A DNA stretch of 64,000 bases from Syntrophales bacterium. GTDB lineage: Bacteria > Desulfobacterota > Syntrophia > Syntrophales > UBA5619. Shown here piece by piece: positions 16,512 to 25,429 of the stretch. Location: positions 32,993 to 96,992 of the forward strand of contig JALNYO010000013.1 of assembly GCA_023229765.1 (NCBI GenBank), read 5' to 3'. The translations under genes and the position numbers were made by a program. Position 1 is the stretch's first letter. Every line of letters starts with the position of its first letter. A model generated the notes under the pieces. The model did not search any database. It was not told the origin of the DNA and worked only from the letters and a program-made list of their open reading frames with translations.

Positions 16512-17558
16512 ATGCTGACAACGGAGAAGGTCTCACCCTCTATTTTAGAATGCGATAGAAAGGAAATTGCAAAAAACAATTTAATGGATGAATTAGATTT
16601 TGGAGAACTGATCGGTCGCAGTGAACCTATGTTGAAGGTCTTTGAAACAACTGCAAAGGTCGCAAACTCAGAAAGTACTGTCATCTTATATGGAGAAAGC
16701 GGAACCGGCAAAGAGCTCGTTGCACGGGCAATCCATTGCAACAGTAGTAGAAAAAACAGTAAAATTGTTGCCGTAAATTGCGGCGCCATTCCGGAAGAAC
16801 TGCTTGAAAGCGAACTGTTCGGCCATGAAAGGGGGGCATTTACCGGCGCCATCCGCAGCCGCGCAGGACGATTTGAGCTTGCACAAGGGGGGACTATTTT
16901 TCTCGATGAAATAGGCGATATGAGCCCAGCGCTGCAGGTAAAACTGCTGCGCGTCATTCAGGAAAAGGCGTTCGAAAAGGTGGGAGGCGTCAAAACAATA
17001 AAAGCAGATGTCCGCATTATCTCAGCAACAAATAAGGATCTGGAAAAGGCAGTGGCCGATAAAAAATTTCGGGATGATCTCTTTTATCGCGTGAATGTAA
17101 TCCCAATCTATATGCCGCCGTTACGGTCAAGAAAGATCGATATCCCCATCCTTGCCTTGTATTTTCTTGATAAATTTAACAACCTTAACAATAAGAACGT
17201 GACTGGAATAAAAGAAGCAGTAATGCGTATTTTTCAGAATTATCCTTGGCCGGGAAATGTCCGAGAGCTGCAGAATCTGATCGAGCGAATCGTTGTCATT
17301 AAGGAAAACGGAGAAGTAACCGTCGATGACCTCCCTGCCAAAATGATTGCTGCTGCGGAGAGGATATGCCCCGCGGAATCTGATTGCGGTTTCCCTAAGG
17401 AAGGCATTGATTTAAACAAGGCCGTTGAAGATTTTGAAAAGGATTTACTCTGTAGGGCGCTAAAAAAAACCGCCGGTGTCAAGAGCAGAGCGGCAACCCT
17501 TTTGGGAATAAACAGAACAACCCTGGTGGAAAAATTAAAAAGATTCAAAATAACATGA
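16512..17558 (+). CDS. Sigma-54-dependent transcriptional activator without receiver domain
   Basis: A 348-residue bacterial enhancer-binding protein. A short N-terminus leads straight into the AAA+ domain, with Walker A GESGTGKE (61-68), the sigma-54-contacting GAFTGA loop (108-113) and Walker B GGTIFLDEIGDM. A C-terminal Fis-type helix-turn-helix (RAATLLGINRTTLVEKLKRF) binds enhancer DNA. No receiver or GAF domain is present, so control must come from expression level or a partner protein. It is divergent from the che operon, with a 246-bp gap to cheW, and is followed by an HDOD gene 15 bp later. It could regulate the che or mot genes, but no target site was identified. Confidence 0.93.
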   Translation: MLTTEKVSPSILECDRKEIAKNNLMDELDFGELIGRSEPMLKVFETTAKVANSESTVILYGESGTGKELVARAIHCNSSRKNSKIVAVNCGAIPEELLESELFGHERGAFTGAIRSRAGRFELAQGGTIFLDEIGDMSPALQVKLLRVIQEKAFEKVGGVKTIKADVRIISATNKDLEKAVADKKFRDDLFYRVNVIPIYMPPLRSRKIDIPILALYFLDKFNNLNNKNVTGIKEAVMRIFQNYPWPGNVRELQNLIERIVVIKENGEVTVDDLPAKMIAAAERICPAESDCGFPKEGIDLNKAVEDFEKDLLCRALKKTAGVKSRAATLLGINRTTLVEKLKRFKIT

Positions 17559-17573
17559 GCATAGAAATGAAGC

Positions 17574-18401
17574 ATGGATCTACTCACACTGATTGAAAAA
17601 ATGCCCGCTTTTCCGCAAAGTGTTCAGCGGCTCATGGATTTAACATCCGACATAAATTGCCCACCCCGGGAGGTGGTGGATGTAATACAGCGCGATCCGG
17701 TCTTGATGATGAACCTTCTCAAATTAGTAAACTCTTCCTATTTTGGATTGTCGCAGTCGGTAACCTCCGTCAACCACGCTGTCGTTTATATAGGCATCAA
17801 TACAGTAAAAAATATTGCCTTGCTTACGGCAGCGCTGGGCGTACTTCCCCGGAAAAATAAAGCCGGTTTCAATATAGATGATTTTTTGCTGCATTCATTA
17901 TCCACCGCCGCCATATCAAAAACATTGGCGAAAAAAGTTGCTGTTCCCGAACGGGAATTGTCTGACTTTTTCCTTTGCGGCCTGCTTCATGATTTCGGTA
18001 AAATAGTTTTTACAAACTTTTTACCGGGGGAGTATCAGAAAACGCTGCTTGTCGCCAAAGAACAAGGTCTGCCCCTCTACGAAGCGGAGATGCAGGTTCT
18101 GGAAACCGACCATGCGCAGGTAGGGTCTTTACTCGCAGAAAAATGGCGCCTCCCCTCCCCTGTCGTTGAATGCATTAAAAATCATCATTGTCGGGACTCT
18201 CGCCAGCAGTTAATGACTGATGCGGTCTTTGCGGCAAACCAGATAAGCAAGAAAACCGGAACAGGATACAGCGGCGATAACATTGTTCAGGAGCTCCCCG
18301 ATAAAATTTATGACCTTTTAGGAGCTGAAGACATCGAGAACGTCATATTGTCTTTAGGAGATGTAACTGCAACTTTAGACAAATCTTTTTTGCGGCAGTA
18401 G
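17574..18401 (+). CDS. HDOD-domain signalling protein
   Basis: A 275-residue HDOD protein: MPAFPQSVQRLMDL, VIQRDPVLMMNLLKLVNSSYF, LLHDFGKIVFTNF and LETDHAQVGSLLAEKW. It is a paralogue of the HDOD gene in the che operon and probably shares the signalling role. It starts 15 bp after the sigma-54 activator, so the two are likely cotranscribed; the receiver-less activator might be controlled by this protein, which is an inference from position only. Confidence 0.88.
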   Translation: MDLLTLIEKMPAFPQSVQRLMDLTSDINCPPREVVDVIQRDPVLMMNLLKLVNSSYFGLSQSVTSVNHAVVYIGINTVKNIALLTAALGVLPRKNKAGFNIDDFLLHSLSTAAISKTLAKKVAVPERELSDFFLCGLLHDFGKIVFTNFLPGEYQKTLLVAKEQGLPLYEAEMQVLETDHAQVGSLLAEKWRLPSPVVECIKNHHCRDSRQQLMTDAVFAANQISKKTGTGYSGDNIVQELPDKIYDLLGAEDIENVILSLGDVTATLDKSFLRQ

Positions 18402-18445
18402 TTAGGGAGAATTACCGTTATTTTCCAACCGCACGGGCGGATCGG

Positions 18446-18466
18446 CAGCAGGCAATCAGCCTGCTG
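18446..18466. other. Short hairpin upstream of MBL-fold gene
   Basis: A perfect 8-bp stem, CAGCAGGC paired with GCCTGCTG, with a five-base loop. There is no T-run, so it is not a canonical terminator; it may affect mRNA stability between the HDOD gene and the hydrolase gene. Confidence 0.4.
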
Positions 18467-18509
18467 ATCGGGAAATCAGCTTTTCTGCAAGAAGAGGGGG
18501 ACAGGGAAT

Positions 18510-19397
18510 TTGAAAATACAATTCTGGGGAGTGCGCGGTTCGATACCTTCGCCAGGGGCAAAAACCGTCAGATACGGCGGCAACACCACCTGCATCGAGG
18601 TAAAAACCGACAGCGGGCAGACAATCATCCTTGACGCGGGCACGGGAATATATCCACTGTCGCAGCAGCTTCTAAGCGTAATGCCTCTCACCTGCCATAT
18701 ATTTATCACACACACACACTGGGATCATATCCAGGGTCTTCCCTTTTTCCTTCCGCTTTTTATATCCGGCAACGATATCCGGATTTACGGAGCATTTGAT
18801 CCCCTGCTGCAAAAAGATATCGGGGATGTGCTGCGCGATCAAATGGCGTACTCCTACTTCCCCGTCAGAGAAACGGAACTTGCCGCTGATATACAATACA
18901 CTTCACTTCGCGAACGGCAAACAACAGAAATTGGGTCAACTCTGGTTACAGGCATAATAACGAACCACACCGCCCTTAATTTCGGATATCTTATCGAGAG
19001 CAATGGGAAAAAGGTTTTTTTCACCGGCGACAATGAAGAATTGTTCAATATTTACAGTCCTGAAGACGACTCATATGAAGAGTACAACCAAATTATCCAG
19101 CATAAAAACGATTTTCTTCATGATTTCATAAGGGGCGCCAATGTTATTATTGCCGATTCCGCATACACCAGTGAAGAATATCTGGCAAAAAAAGGATGGG
19201 GGCACGGCACTTATGAGTACTGTATCGAGATGGCAAAAAAAGCAGAAGTCCCATCCCTGTACTTTACTCACCATGAACCTCTGCGCAGCGATGATGAGCT
19301 TGACCGGATTAAAAAACAGTTGGAGGCGCGGTTTTCATCATCCCCCGGAACGCCTCTCCTTTATATGGCGTACGAAGGTCTCGAAATAAATCTTTAA
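18510..19397 (+). CDS. MBL-fold metal-dependent hydrolase
   Basis: A 295-residue metallo-beta-lactamase-fold protein. The N-terminal strand (MKIQFWGVRGSIPSPG) is typical of the phosphodiesterase-like subgroup. The metal-binding motif THTHWDH gives H68, H70, D72 and H73, with later ligands probable at TGDN and near FTHHEP. Substrate unknown; relatives act on cyclic nucleotides or other phosphodiesters. Translation starts at TTG with AGAGGGGG upstream. It stands between signalling genes and glcD. Confidence 0.82.
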   Translation: MKIQFWGVRGSIPSPGAKTVRYGGNTTCIEVKTDSGQTIILDAGTGIYPLSQQLLSVMPLTCHIFITHTHWDHIQGLPFFLPLFISGNDIRIYGAFDPLLQKDIGDVLRDQMAYSYFPVRETELAADIQYTSLRERQTTEIGSTLVTGIITNHTALNFGYLIESNGKKVFFTGDNEELFNIYSPEDDSYEEYNQIIQHKNDFLHDFIRGANVIIADSAYTSEEYLAKKGWGHGTYEYCIEMAKKAEVPSLYFTHHEPLRSDDELDRIKKQLEARFSSSPGTPLLYMAYEGLEINL

Positions 19398-19421
19398 GCA
19401 TAAGAACCTGTGAGGCGTCTC

Positions 19422-20849
19422 ATGTTGACAAAAGCGGTTATCGATCATCTCAGGAACCGCGTCGGTGCGAAAAACGTTTACCATGAAAAAGAAGATCTTC
19501 TCGTTTACGGGTATGACGCAACCCCAGAGGTCAGCGCCCTTCCTGACGTGGCAGTGTTTCCGGAAAATATCGAGGGTCTGAAGGCGGCGCTTGCCATCGG
19601 CCGCGAAGAAGGCCTCTCTGTCACGCCCCGCGGCGCGGCAACGGGGCTCTCCGGCGGGAGCACCCCGATCAAAGGCGGCATGGTTCTCGGCCTCACCCGG
19701 ATGAATAAAATCATTGAGATCGACGAGGAGAATCTGACCGCCACCGCCGAAGCGGGCGTCATTACGATTGATCTGTTCAATGCCGCATCTGCGCGGGGGC
19801 TTTTCTACCCGCCCGACCCCGGTTCGCAGAACGTCTCCACGCTCGGCGGCAACGTCGCGGAAAACGCAGGGGGGCTCCGCGGCCTCAAATACGGCGTAAC
19901 CAGAAACTACGTGATGGCCCTGACCGGCCTCCTTGCCGACGGGACGGAGTTCAAAACCGGGGGAAAATGCGTCAAGGATGTAGCCGGCTATTCGCTGCGC
20001 GACCTCCTCGTCGGCAGCGAAGGAACCCTCGGGATCATCACCGAAATCACGGTCCGTCTGATCAGCCCGCCCCAGGAGAAGCGCACCCTGCTTGCCTATT
20101 TCCGGGACATCCGCACCGCCGGCGAGGCGGTATCCCGAATCATTGCCGCCCGGATAATCCCCGCGACCCTCGAGATTATGGACAAAATGACGATCAACTG
20201 CGTCGAGGACTACTCCGCCATAGGACTTCCCCGCCAGATGGAGGCTCTCCTCCTGATCGAGGTTGACGGTCACCCCGCGGTAGTCGCCGAGGAGGCGACC
20301 GGGGTCCGGAGAATCCTGGAAGAGGTCAGGGCTGATGAAATCCATCAGGCAAAAACCCCCGCCGAGGCGGCCCGCCTTGCCGCCGCCCGGAGAACCGCCC
20401 TTTCGGCAGTGGCCCGCGTCTCGCCCACCACGATCCTGGAAGACGCCACCGTTCCCCGGAGCCGTCTGTCCGAAACCTTCGCGGAGATCGAAAGGCTCAA
20501 GGAGAAATATCAGGTCCGGGTGGCCACCTTCGGCCATGCGGGGGACGGCAACCTCCACCCTACGGCCCTTGCCGATGAACGCAACCGCACGGAGATTGAA
20601 CATGTTCATGCCTTCTTCGCCGAACTTTACGAAAAGGTCCTGGCGATGGGGGGAACGGTCTCCGGCGAACACGGAATCGGGATCGCCAAGAAAGGCTATC
20701 TGCTCCGTCAGTTTGGCGAGGGCGGCATGGCCGTCATGCGCCGGATCAAGGACTCCTTCGACCCGGGAGGTCTGCTCAATCCGGGGAAGATCTTCATAGA
20801 TGATGTATCTTCTAACAAGGTCCGGACTAAGGGAGAAGTCCATGACTGA
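19422..20849 (+). CDS. glcD: FAD-linked oxidase, GlcD-type (glycolate/lactate dehydrogenase subunit)
   Basis: A 475-residue FAD-binding 2-hydroxyacid dehydrogenase. The PCMH-type FAD domain (about 40-215) includes PRGAATGLSGGSTP, PPDPGSQNVSTLGGNVAENAGG and VGSEGTLGIITEI. The C-terminal half is the FAD-oxidase cap, ending with GHAGDGNLHPT, SGEHGIG and FDPGGLLNPGKI. It oxidises glycolate, D-lactate or a similar 2-hydroxyacid and passes electrons to the iron-sulfur partner encoded next. The start at 19422 has GTGAGG 6 bp upstream. Its stop codon overlaps the glcF start by 8 bp, which implies coupling. Confidence 0.92.
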   Translation: MLTKAVIDHLRNRVGAKNVYHEKEDLLVYGYDATPEVSALPDVAVFPENIEGLKAALAIGREEGLSVTPRGAATGLSGGSTPIKGGMVLGLTRMNKIIEIDEENLTATAEAGVITIDLFNAASARGLFYPPDPGSQNVSTLGGNVAENAGGLRGLKYGVTRNYVMALTGLLADGTEFKTGGKCVKDVAGYSLRDLLVGSEGTLGIITEITVRLISPPQEKRTLLAYFRDIRTAGEAVSRIIAARIIPATLEIMDKMTINCVEDYSAIGLPRQMEALLLIEVDGHPAVVAEEATGVRRILEEVRADEIHQAKTPAEAARLAAARRTALSAVARVSPTTILEDATVPRSRLSETFAEIERLKEKYQVRVATFGHAGDGNLHPTALADERNRTEIEHVHAFFAELYEKVLAMGGTVSGEHGIGIAKKGYLLRQFGEGGMAVMRRIKDSFDPGGLLNPGKIFIDDVSSNKVRTKGEVHD

Positions 20850-22143
20850 GTCATCCCCTGTGGGCAATTTCAATCCAGCCGACGCCCCGAGCTATGAATC
20901 GATCCTGCAGTGCATGCGCTGCGGCTTCTGTCTGGCCGTCTGCCCCACCTACGCCCTGACCAATCGGGAGCGCTCCAGTCCCCGGGGCCGCGCGGCACTG
21001 GCCCGCGCCGTGGCGGAGGGACGGCTGGAATTCACTGCCGCCGTCGGAGAGGAGGCGTTCTTCTGCCTGGACTGCAAGGCGTGTTCAACGGCATGTCCCT
21101 CGGGAGTGCAAGTCGGGACGATAATGGAATTCTGCCGCAGCCAGGAACAGAGTTTCCACCCCCTCCCCCTCCCCGCCGGCATCCTGCGCGACTTCATCCT
21201 CAAGCGGATGCTCCCCTCGCCGGATCTGATGGAGACATCCCTGCTGCCCGTCCGTCTTTACCAGCGACTCGGCGTGCAATGGGCCGTTCGTCGGATCGGA
21301 CTGAACCGCTTTCTCCCTGACACCCTGGCCAAGATGGAGGGGATACTGCCCACCCTCGGCCGGCCGCTCCGCCTCGATATTCCGGCGGTCATCCCGGCGC
21401 AGGGGAAGAAACGGGGCCGCGTGGCCTTTTTCCTCGGATGCGCCATGAGCCTGGTCTTCCCCGATGTATCGCGGCAAACCGCCCGCATCCTTTCCCAACA
21501 GGGATTCGAGGTCGTCACCCCTGCCAAGGTAAAATGCTGCGGCGCCCCTCACCTGGCCGAAGGGGATCGCGAAACCGCCCGGCGCCTGGCCCTGATCAAT
21601 CTCGATCTCTTTCTCGGACTGGATTGTGAATATATCGTCACGGACTGCGCCGGATGCGGCTGTGCCTTGAAGGAGTATGAGGAGCTCCTCGCCGGGCATG
21701 CCGATCACGAGCGGCTCCGGCTGTTTCGCTCCAAGCTCCGCGACATCTCCGAATTTCTCGCGGAGGTGGGAATCAGGACCGAGGAGCTCAAAGAAGTGCC
21801 GCTCAGCGTCACATATCATGAGCCCTGTCACCTCGTTCACGGCCAGGGCCTTTCCGTACCCCCGCGCCAGGTGATCCGGCAGATCCCCGGCGTTGAGCTC
21901 CGGGAGATGAAGGAGTCGAGCTGGTGCTGCGGGATGGCGGGTTCCTTCGCCCTCAAGGAGATCGAGACCAGCCGCAAGCTGCTCGAGCGGAAACTCGCTA
22001 ACGTCCGGGACACCAACGCCGACATCCTCGTCACGGCTAACCCCGGGTGCCATCTCCAACTCGCCTGGGGCGTCCGGGAGCTGGGGTTGAAACAGCCAGT
22101 CCTGCACATCGTGGAACTCCTCGGACGCGCCCTTCCTAAATGA
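20842..22143 (+). CDS. glcF: Iron-sulfur subunit GlcF-type (CCG-domain protein)
   Basis: A 433-residue iron-sulfur subunit. Two 4Fe-4S motifs lie near the N-terminus: CMRCGFCLAVCP and CLDCKACSTACP. Two CCG domains follow (CCGAPHLAEGDRE with CAGCGCALKEYE, and CHLVHGQGL with SSWCCGMAGSF), as in heterodisulfide-reductase-like electron carriers. It should take electrons from GlcD towards quinone or another acceptor. GGGAG precedes the ATG at 20842. Confidence 0.92.
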   Translation: MTESSPVGNFNPADAPSYESILQCMRCGFCLAVCPTYALTNRERSSPRGRAALARAVAEGRLEFTAAVGEEAFFCLDCKACSTACPSGVQVGTIMEFCRSQEQSFHPLPLPAGILRDFILKRMLPSPDLMETSLLPVRLYQRLGVQWAVRRIGLNRFLPDTLAKMEGILPTLGRPLRLDIPAVIPAQGKKRGRVAFFLGCAMSLVFPDVSRQTARILSQQGFEVVTPAKVKCCGAPHLAEGDRETARRLALINLDLFLGLDCEYIVTDCAGCGCALKEYEELLAGHADHERLRLFRSKLRDISEFLAEVGIRTEELKEVPLSVTYHEPCHLVHGQGLSVPPRQVIRQIPGVELREMKESSWCCGMAGSFALKEIETSRKLLERKLANVRDTNADILVTANPGCHLQLAWGVRELGLKQPVLHIVELLGRALPK

Positions 22144-22177
22144 GCAATTTATCTAACAAAAATGGATTAAAATGGAG

Positions 22178-22225
22178 GGACGCGCTCCGTCGCGTCCGTA
22201 GTGGTTCCCTGAAAAGAACCCACTA
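22178..22225. repeat. Two adjacent inverted repeats between glcF and mazG
   Basis: GGACGCG (22178-22184) pairs with CGCGTCC (22191-22197), and TAGTGGTT (22199-22206) with AACCCACTA (22217-22225, one bulge). They fill the 112-bp gap and lack a T-run, so they look like a REP-type sequence or an inefficient terminator. Confidence 0.4.
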
Positions 22226-22255
22226 TAACTCAACAATTTATGCACGCATTTTCAT

Positions 22256-23068
22256 ATGAAACTATCCAACACCCAGGTCGAAGATAAATTCCGAGAGCTG
22301 CTCGCTCTGGTCGCCCGGTTGCGATCTCCCGACGGCTGCCCCTGGGACCAATCCCGCAAGCAGGAGGATATCGCCCGTTACCTCCTCGAGGAGTCCTATG
22401 AGGTCGTCGATGCCATTGAAGGCGGCTCGCCGCCGGCGCTCATGGAAGAGCTCGGAGACCTTCTTTTTCAGATACTCTTCCTCGCCCGGATGGCCGAGGA
22501 GGCGGAAGAATTCTCCATTGCCGACGTTCTGAATGCGCTCACCGAGAAGATGATCCGCCGCCATCCCCATGTCTTCGGCGACGCCAAGGCTAAGAATGTC
22601 GAGGAGGTCCGCGTTAACTGGGAGCGGATCAAAAAGGAGGTCGAACACAGGGGAACCGGCGATGCCCGTCTGTTCGCCGACATCCCCCGCTCACTTCCCA
22701 CGCTGACAAAGGCCCAGCAGATCACCGCACGGGCCTCAACGGTCGGATTTGATTGGAACAACACCGCCGGGGTGCTGAAAAAAGTCGATGAGGAACTCGG
22801 CGAATTCCGAGCCGCCCTGGAAAAAGGCGATCAAGCGGCAATGCACGATGAGGCCGGCGACCTCCTGTTCACACTTGTCAACCTCTGCCGCTTTGTCCGC
22901 GTGGATGCAGAAGCGGCCCTCCGAAGCTCCCTCGGAAAGTTCAACCATCGGTTCGTCCATATCGAACAGGCTCTTGCCTCACAAGGAAAAACTCCGGCGG
23001 ACTCCTCCCTCGTCGAAATGGAGCGGCTCTGGAACGAAGCGAAAAATAAATCAGCAGGGGAACCCTGA
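22256..23068 (+). CDS. mazG: Nucleoside triphosphate pyrophosphohydrolase MazG
   Basis: A 270-residue MazG with two tandem MazG domains. The first carries CPWDQSRKQEDIARYLLEESYEV and the metal-binding ELGDLLFQ/EExxE helices; the second carries ELGEFRAALEKGD and HDEAGDLLFTLVNL. The enzyme hydrolyses (d)NTPs to monophosphates and clears non-canonical nucleotides. It is the last gene before the tRNA-Leu fragment and so lies on the core side of the proposed island edge. Length is typical. Confidence 0.94.
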   Translation: MKLSNTQVEDKFRELLALVARLRSPDGCPWDQSRKQEDIARYLLEESYEVVDAIEGGSPPALMEELGDLLFQILFLARMAEEAEEFSIADVLNALTEKMIRRHPHVFGDAKAKNVEEVRVNWERIKKEVEHRGTGDARLFADIPRSLPTLTKAQQITARASTVGFDWNNTAGVLKKVDEELGEFRAALEKGDQAAMHDEAGDLLFTLVNLCRFVRVDAEAALRSSLGKFNHRFVHIEQALASQGKTPADSSLVEMERLWNEAKNKSAGEP

Positions 23069-23118
23069 ACGATCATGGACGATCTTCTCTGCCTAAGCTG
23101 TAGCCTCACTATTTCGTT

Positions 23119-23173
23119 TGGTGCCGGAGGGCGGAATCGAACCGACATGAAGTTGCACTCGGGGGATTTTGAG
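23119..23173 (-). repeat. 3' fragment of tRNA-Leu(CAA), putative island attachment site
   Basis: These 55 bp match 39059-39113, the 3' half of the intact tRNA-Leu gene including CCA, at 53 of 55 positions and in the same orientation. The match runs from the CCA end to the anticodon loop and then stops, so it cannot encode a tRNA. Such fragments arise when an element integrates into a tRNA 3' end. The sequence from here to 39059 would be the inserted DNA. The rest of 23069-23496 shows no gene. Confidence 0.75.
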
Positions 23174-23496
23174 ACGGTGACTTAAGATAGGCGATTCCCC
23201 ATCAAATATTATTCGCTTACGTATTATATAGTTAGAAAGAGCGCTTTGGATTAGAGTGGATTTCGCGGGGTTATTTTCGGATGCGACGGTTACAATTCAG
23301 TTACATCGCCAACGATTATTTATAGCATAGAGACAGAACCTTTCCCCTAATACCCTTCCCTTGATCAACGGCTTCTTGCCGCATGGTTATTGCTCATGGA
23401 AAAACCGTTTTTTTATTAAATATTGATACCTTTATCCTGTCTTTTAACAGCATCCTGATATCTTAGATGTTATCATAATTGCGAAAGGGCTGATTT

Positions 23497-23553
23497 ATGG
23501 ACATTCCATTCCTTTGCGGAATTGGAATTTTTTTCGCGATCGCCTGGGTCTGA
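23497..23553 (+). CDS. 18-residue membrane peptide upstream of kdpF (possibly frameshifted)
   Basis: A very short reading frame encoding MDIPFLCGIGIFFAIAWV, a single hydrophobic helix, with AAGGG 8 bp upstream. One base further on, the other frame continues to a TAA at 23574-23576 just before the kdpF ribosome binding site, which suggests the original peptide was about 25 residues and has lost or gained a base. Small hydrophobic frames before kdpF are seen in related operons (from memory). It could be a structural partner like KdpF, or non-functional. Confidence 0.35.
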   Translation: MDIPFLCGIGIFFAIAWV

Positions 23554-23587
23554 TCGAGGAGATCGCCAATCATTAAGGAGTGCGGAG

Positions 23588-23680
23588 ATGACATTCATCT
23601 ATATTATCGGATTGATCATCGCGGTGGGGCTGGTCGTTTATCTCTTCATCGCCTTGCTTAAACCGGAGGTATTCTCGTGA
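23588..23680 (+). CDS. kdpF: Potassium-transporting ATPase subunit KdpF
   Basis: A 30-residue single-helix membrane peptide (MTFIYIIGLIIAVGLVVYLF followed by IALLKPEVFS), the normal length and pattern for KdpF, which stabilises the KdpABC complex. AAGGAGTGCGGAG precedes the ATG. Its TGA overlaps the GTG start of kdpA. Confidence 0.9.
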   Translation: MTFIYIIGLIIAVGLVVYLFIALLKPEVFS

Positions 23681-25419
23681 CCCCCCAGGGAATTTTTCAG
23701 ATCGGGCTCTATTTTGTCGTGCTGATTGCGGCGGCAATCCCCTTGGGGCACTACATGGCCAAAGTCTATGCCGGAGAACCCGTGTTCTTGAGCAGGCTGG
23801 CCGGTCCCTTGGAAAGATTGATCTATCGATGCTGCCGGATCGACCCGGAAGAGGAAATGAACTGGAAGGCATACGCCGGAGGATTGCTCATTTTCAGTCT
23901 GGCGGGTTGGCTTGCCGTCTATCTGTTGCAGCGGCTCCAGGGATCCTTGCCGTTCAATCCCCACGGATTGCCCGCCGTGGCCCCTGATCTGGCCTTCAAT
24001 ACCGCTGTCAGCTTCGTCACCAATACGAACTGGCAGGCCTACGGCGGCGAAACGACGCTGAGTTTCTTGACGCAGATGGCGGGACTGACGGTCCAGAACT
24101 TCGCCTCCGCCGCTTCGGGAATGGCCGTGCTGCTGGCCCTGGTAAGGGGGCTGAAGAGAACCCTCTCCGGGACCATCGGCAACGTCTGGGTGGATCTGAC
24201 GCGCTCCATCGTCTATATCCTTCTGCCCCTGTCGCTGGTGATGGCGCTTTTCCTCGTCTCCCAGGGGGTGGTGCAGACCTTGCAAAGCCCGGCTACGGTC
24301 CAACTCCTGGAGCAGGGCCGGGACGAAAAGGGCAATGCCGTGTCCACGCAGGAGATCGCCTTGGGGCCGGCGGCAAGCCAGGTGGCCATCAAACAACTGG
24401 GCACCAACGGGGGCGGATTTTTCAATGTCAATTCGGCCCATCCCCTGGAAAATCCAACGCCCCTTTCCAATTTCGCCGAGATGCTGGCCCTTTTGCTGAT
24501 CCCGGCGGCGCTGTGCATCACCTTCGGCAGGATGCTGGGCGACAGGAGGCAGGGATGGGCGCTATTGGCTGCCATGATGCTGATTCTCATCCCGCTTTTG
24601 GGCGTAAGCGTGTTCAGTGAACAGGCAGGGAATGTCTCCTTCAGCCAGATGGACGTCGATCAGTCCGCCGGCCCCCTCCAGGCGGGCGGCAATATGGAAG
24701 GCAAGGAGGCGAGGTTCGGCATCGCCAATTCCGCCCTCTGGGCCGTGGCGACGACGGCCGCCTCCAATGGGAGCGTCAATGCCATGCATGATTCGTTTAC
24801 CCCGCTGGGCGGTCTGGCGCCCCTGTGGCTGATGCAGTTGGGCGAGATCGTTTTCGGAGGGGTGGGCTCCGGGCTCTACGGCATGCTCATGTTCGTGCTG
24901 ATCGCCGTCTTCGTGGCCGGGCTCATGGTGGGCCGCACGCCCGAATACTTGGGCAAGAAGATCGAGGCCTTTGAAATCAAGATGGCCTCCCTGGTCATCC
25001 TGATTCCGGCCGCGGTCGTCCTGATCGGCACCGCCATCTCTGTTGTCGTTAAGCCGGGCTTGGAAGGGATCCTCAATCCCGGCCCCCATGGCTTTTCCGA
25101 GATTCTCTACGCCTTCTCGTCGGCAGGGAACAACAATGGCAGCGCCTTTGCCGGATTGAATTCCAATACCTTTTTCTACAACATCTCCCTCGCTTGCGCC
25201 ATGCTCATCGGGCGGTTCGGTCTGATGATCCCCGTGCTGGCGGCGGCGGGATCGCTGGCCCGCAAGAAGCTCATCCCCGCCGGCGCCGGCACGCTGCCGA
25301 CGCACACGCCGCTCTTTGTGTTCTTCCTGGTGGCGGTGATCATCCTGGTAGGCGCCCTGACCTTCATACCGGCTCTGGCCCTGGGGCCGATGGCCGAGTA
25401 TCTGATTTGGATTCGTTGA
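23677..25419 (+). CDS. kdpA: Potassium-transporting ATPase channel subunit KdpA
   Basis: A 580-residue membrane subunit that binds and selects K+. About ten helices and four selectivity-filter-like segments are present, with glycine motifs TNTNWQAYGGE, LGTNGGGFFNVNSAHP, and GNNNGSAFAGLN. The start is GTG, overlapping the kdpF stop. KdpA works with KdpB (ATP hydrolysis) and KdpC for high-affinity uptake when K+ is scarce. Complete, with normal length. Confidence 0.96.
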   Translation: MTPQGIFQIGLYFVVLIAAAIPLGHYMAKVYAGEPVFLSRLAGPLERLIYRCCRIDPEEEMNWKAYAGGLLIFSLAGWLAVYLLQRLQGSLPFNPHGLPAVAPDLAFNTAVSFVTNTNWQAYGGETTLSFLTQMAGLTVQNFASAASGMAVLLALVRGLKRTLSGTIGNVWVDLTRSIVYILLPLSLVMALFLVSQGVVQTLQSPATVQLLEQGRDEKGNAVSTQEIALGPAASQVAIKQLGTNGGGFFNVNSAHPLENPTPLSNFAEMLALLLIPAALCITFGRMLGDRRQGWALLAAMMLILIPLLGVSVFSEQAGNVSFSQMDVDQSAGPLQAGGNMEGKEARFGIANSALWAVATTAASNGSVNAMHDSFTPLGGLAPLWLMQLGEIVFGGVGSGLYGMLMFVLIAVFVAGLMVGRTPEYLGKKIEAFEIKMASLVILIPAAVVLIGTAISVVVKPGLEGILNPGPHGFSEILYAFSSAGNNNGSAFAGLNSNTFFYNISLACAMLIGRFGLMIPVLAAAGSLARKKLIPAGAGTLPTHTPLFVFFLVAVIILVGALTFIPALALGPMAEYLIWIR

Positions 25420-25429
25420 GAGGGGATAG

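Noticed and set aside
19338..20873. 511-residue minus-strand frame opposite glcD, and similar ones opposite glcF, kdpA, kdpB and kdpD
   Set aside because: All are antisense shadows of well-supported genes with high GC in the third codon position.
23119..23173. A functional tRNA gene
   Set aside because: Only the 3' half is present; the 5' acceptor strand, D-arm and half of the anticodon arm are missing.
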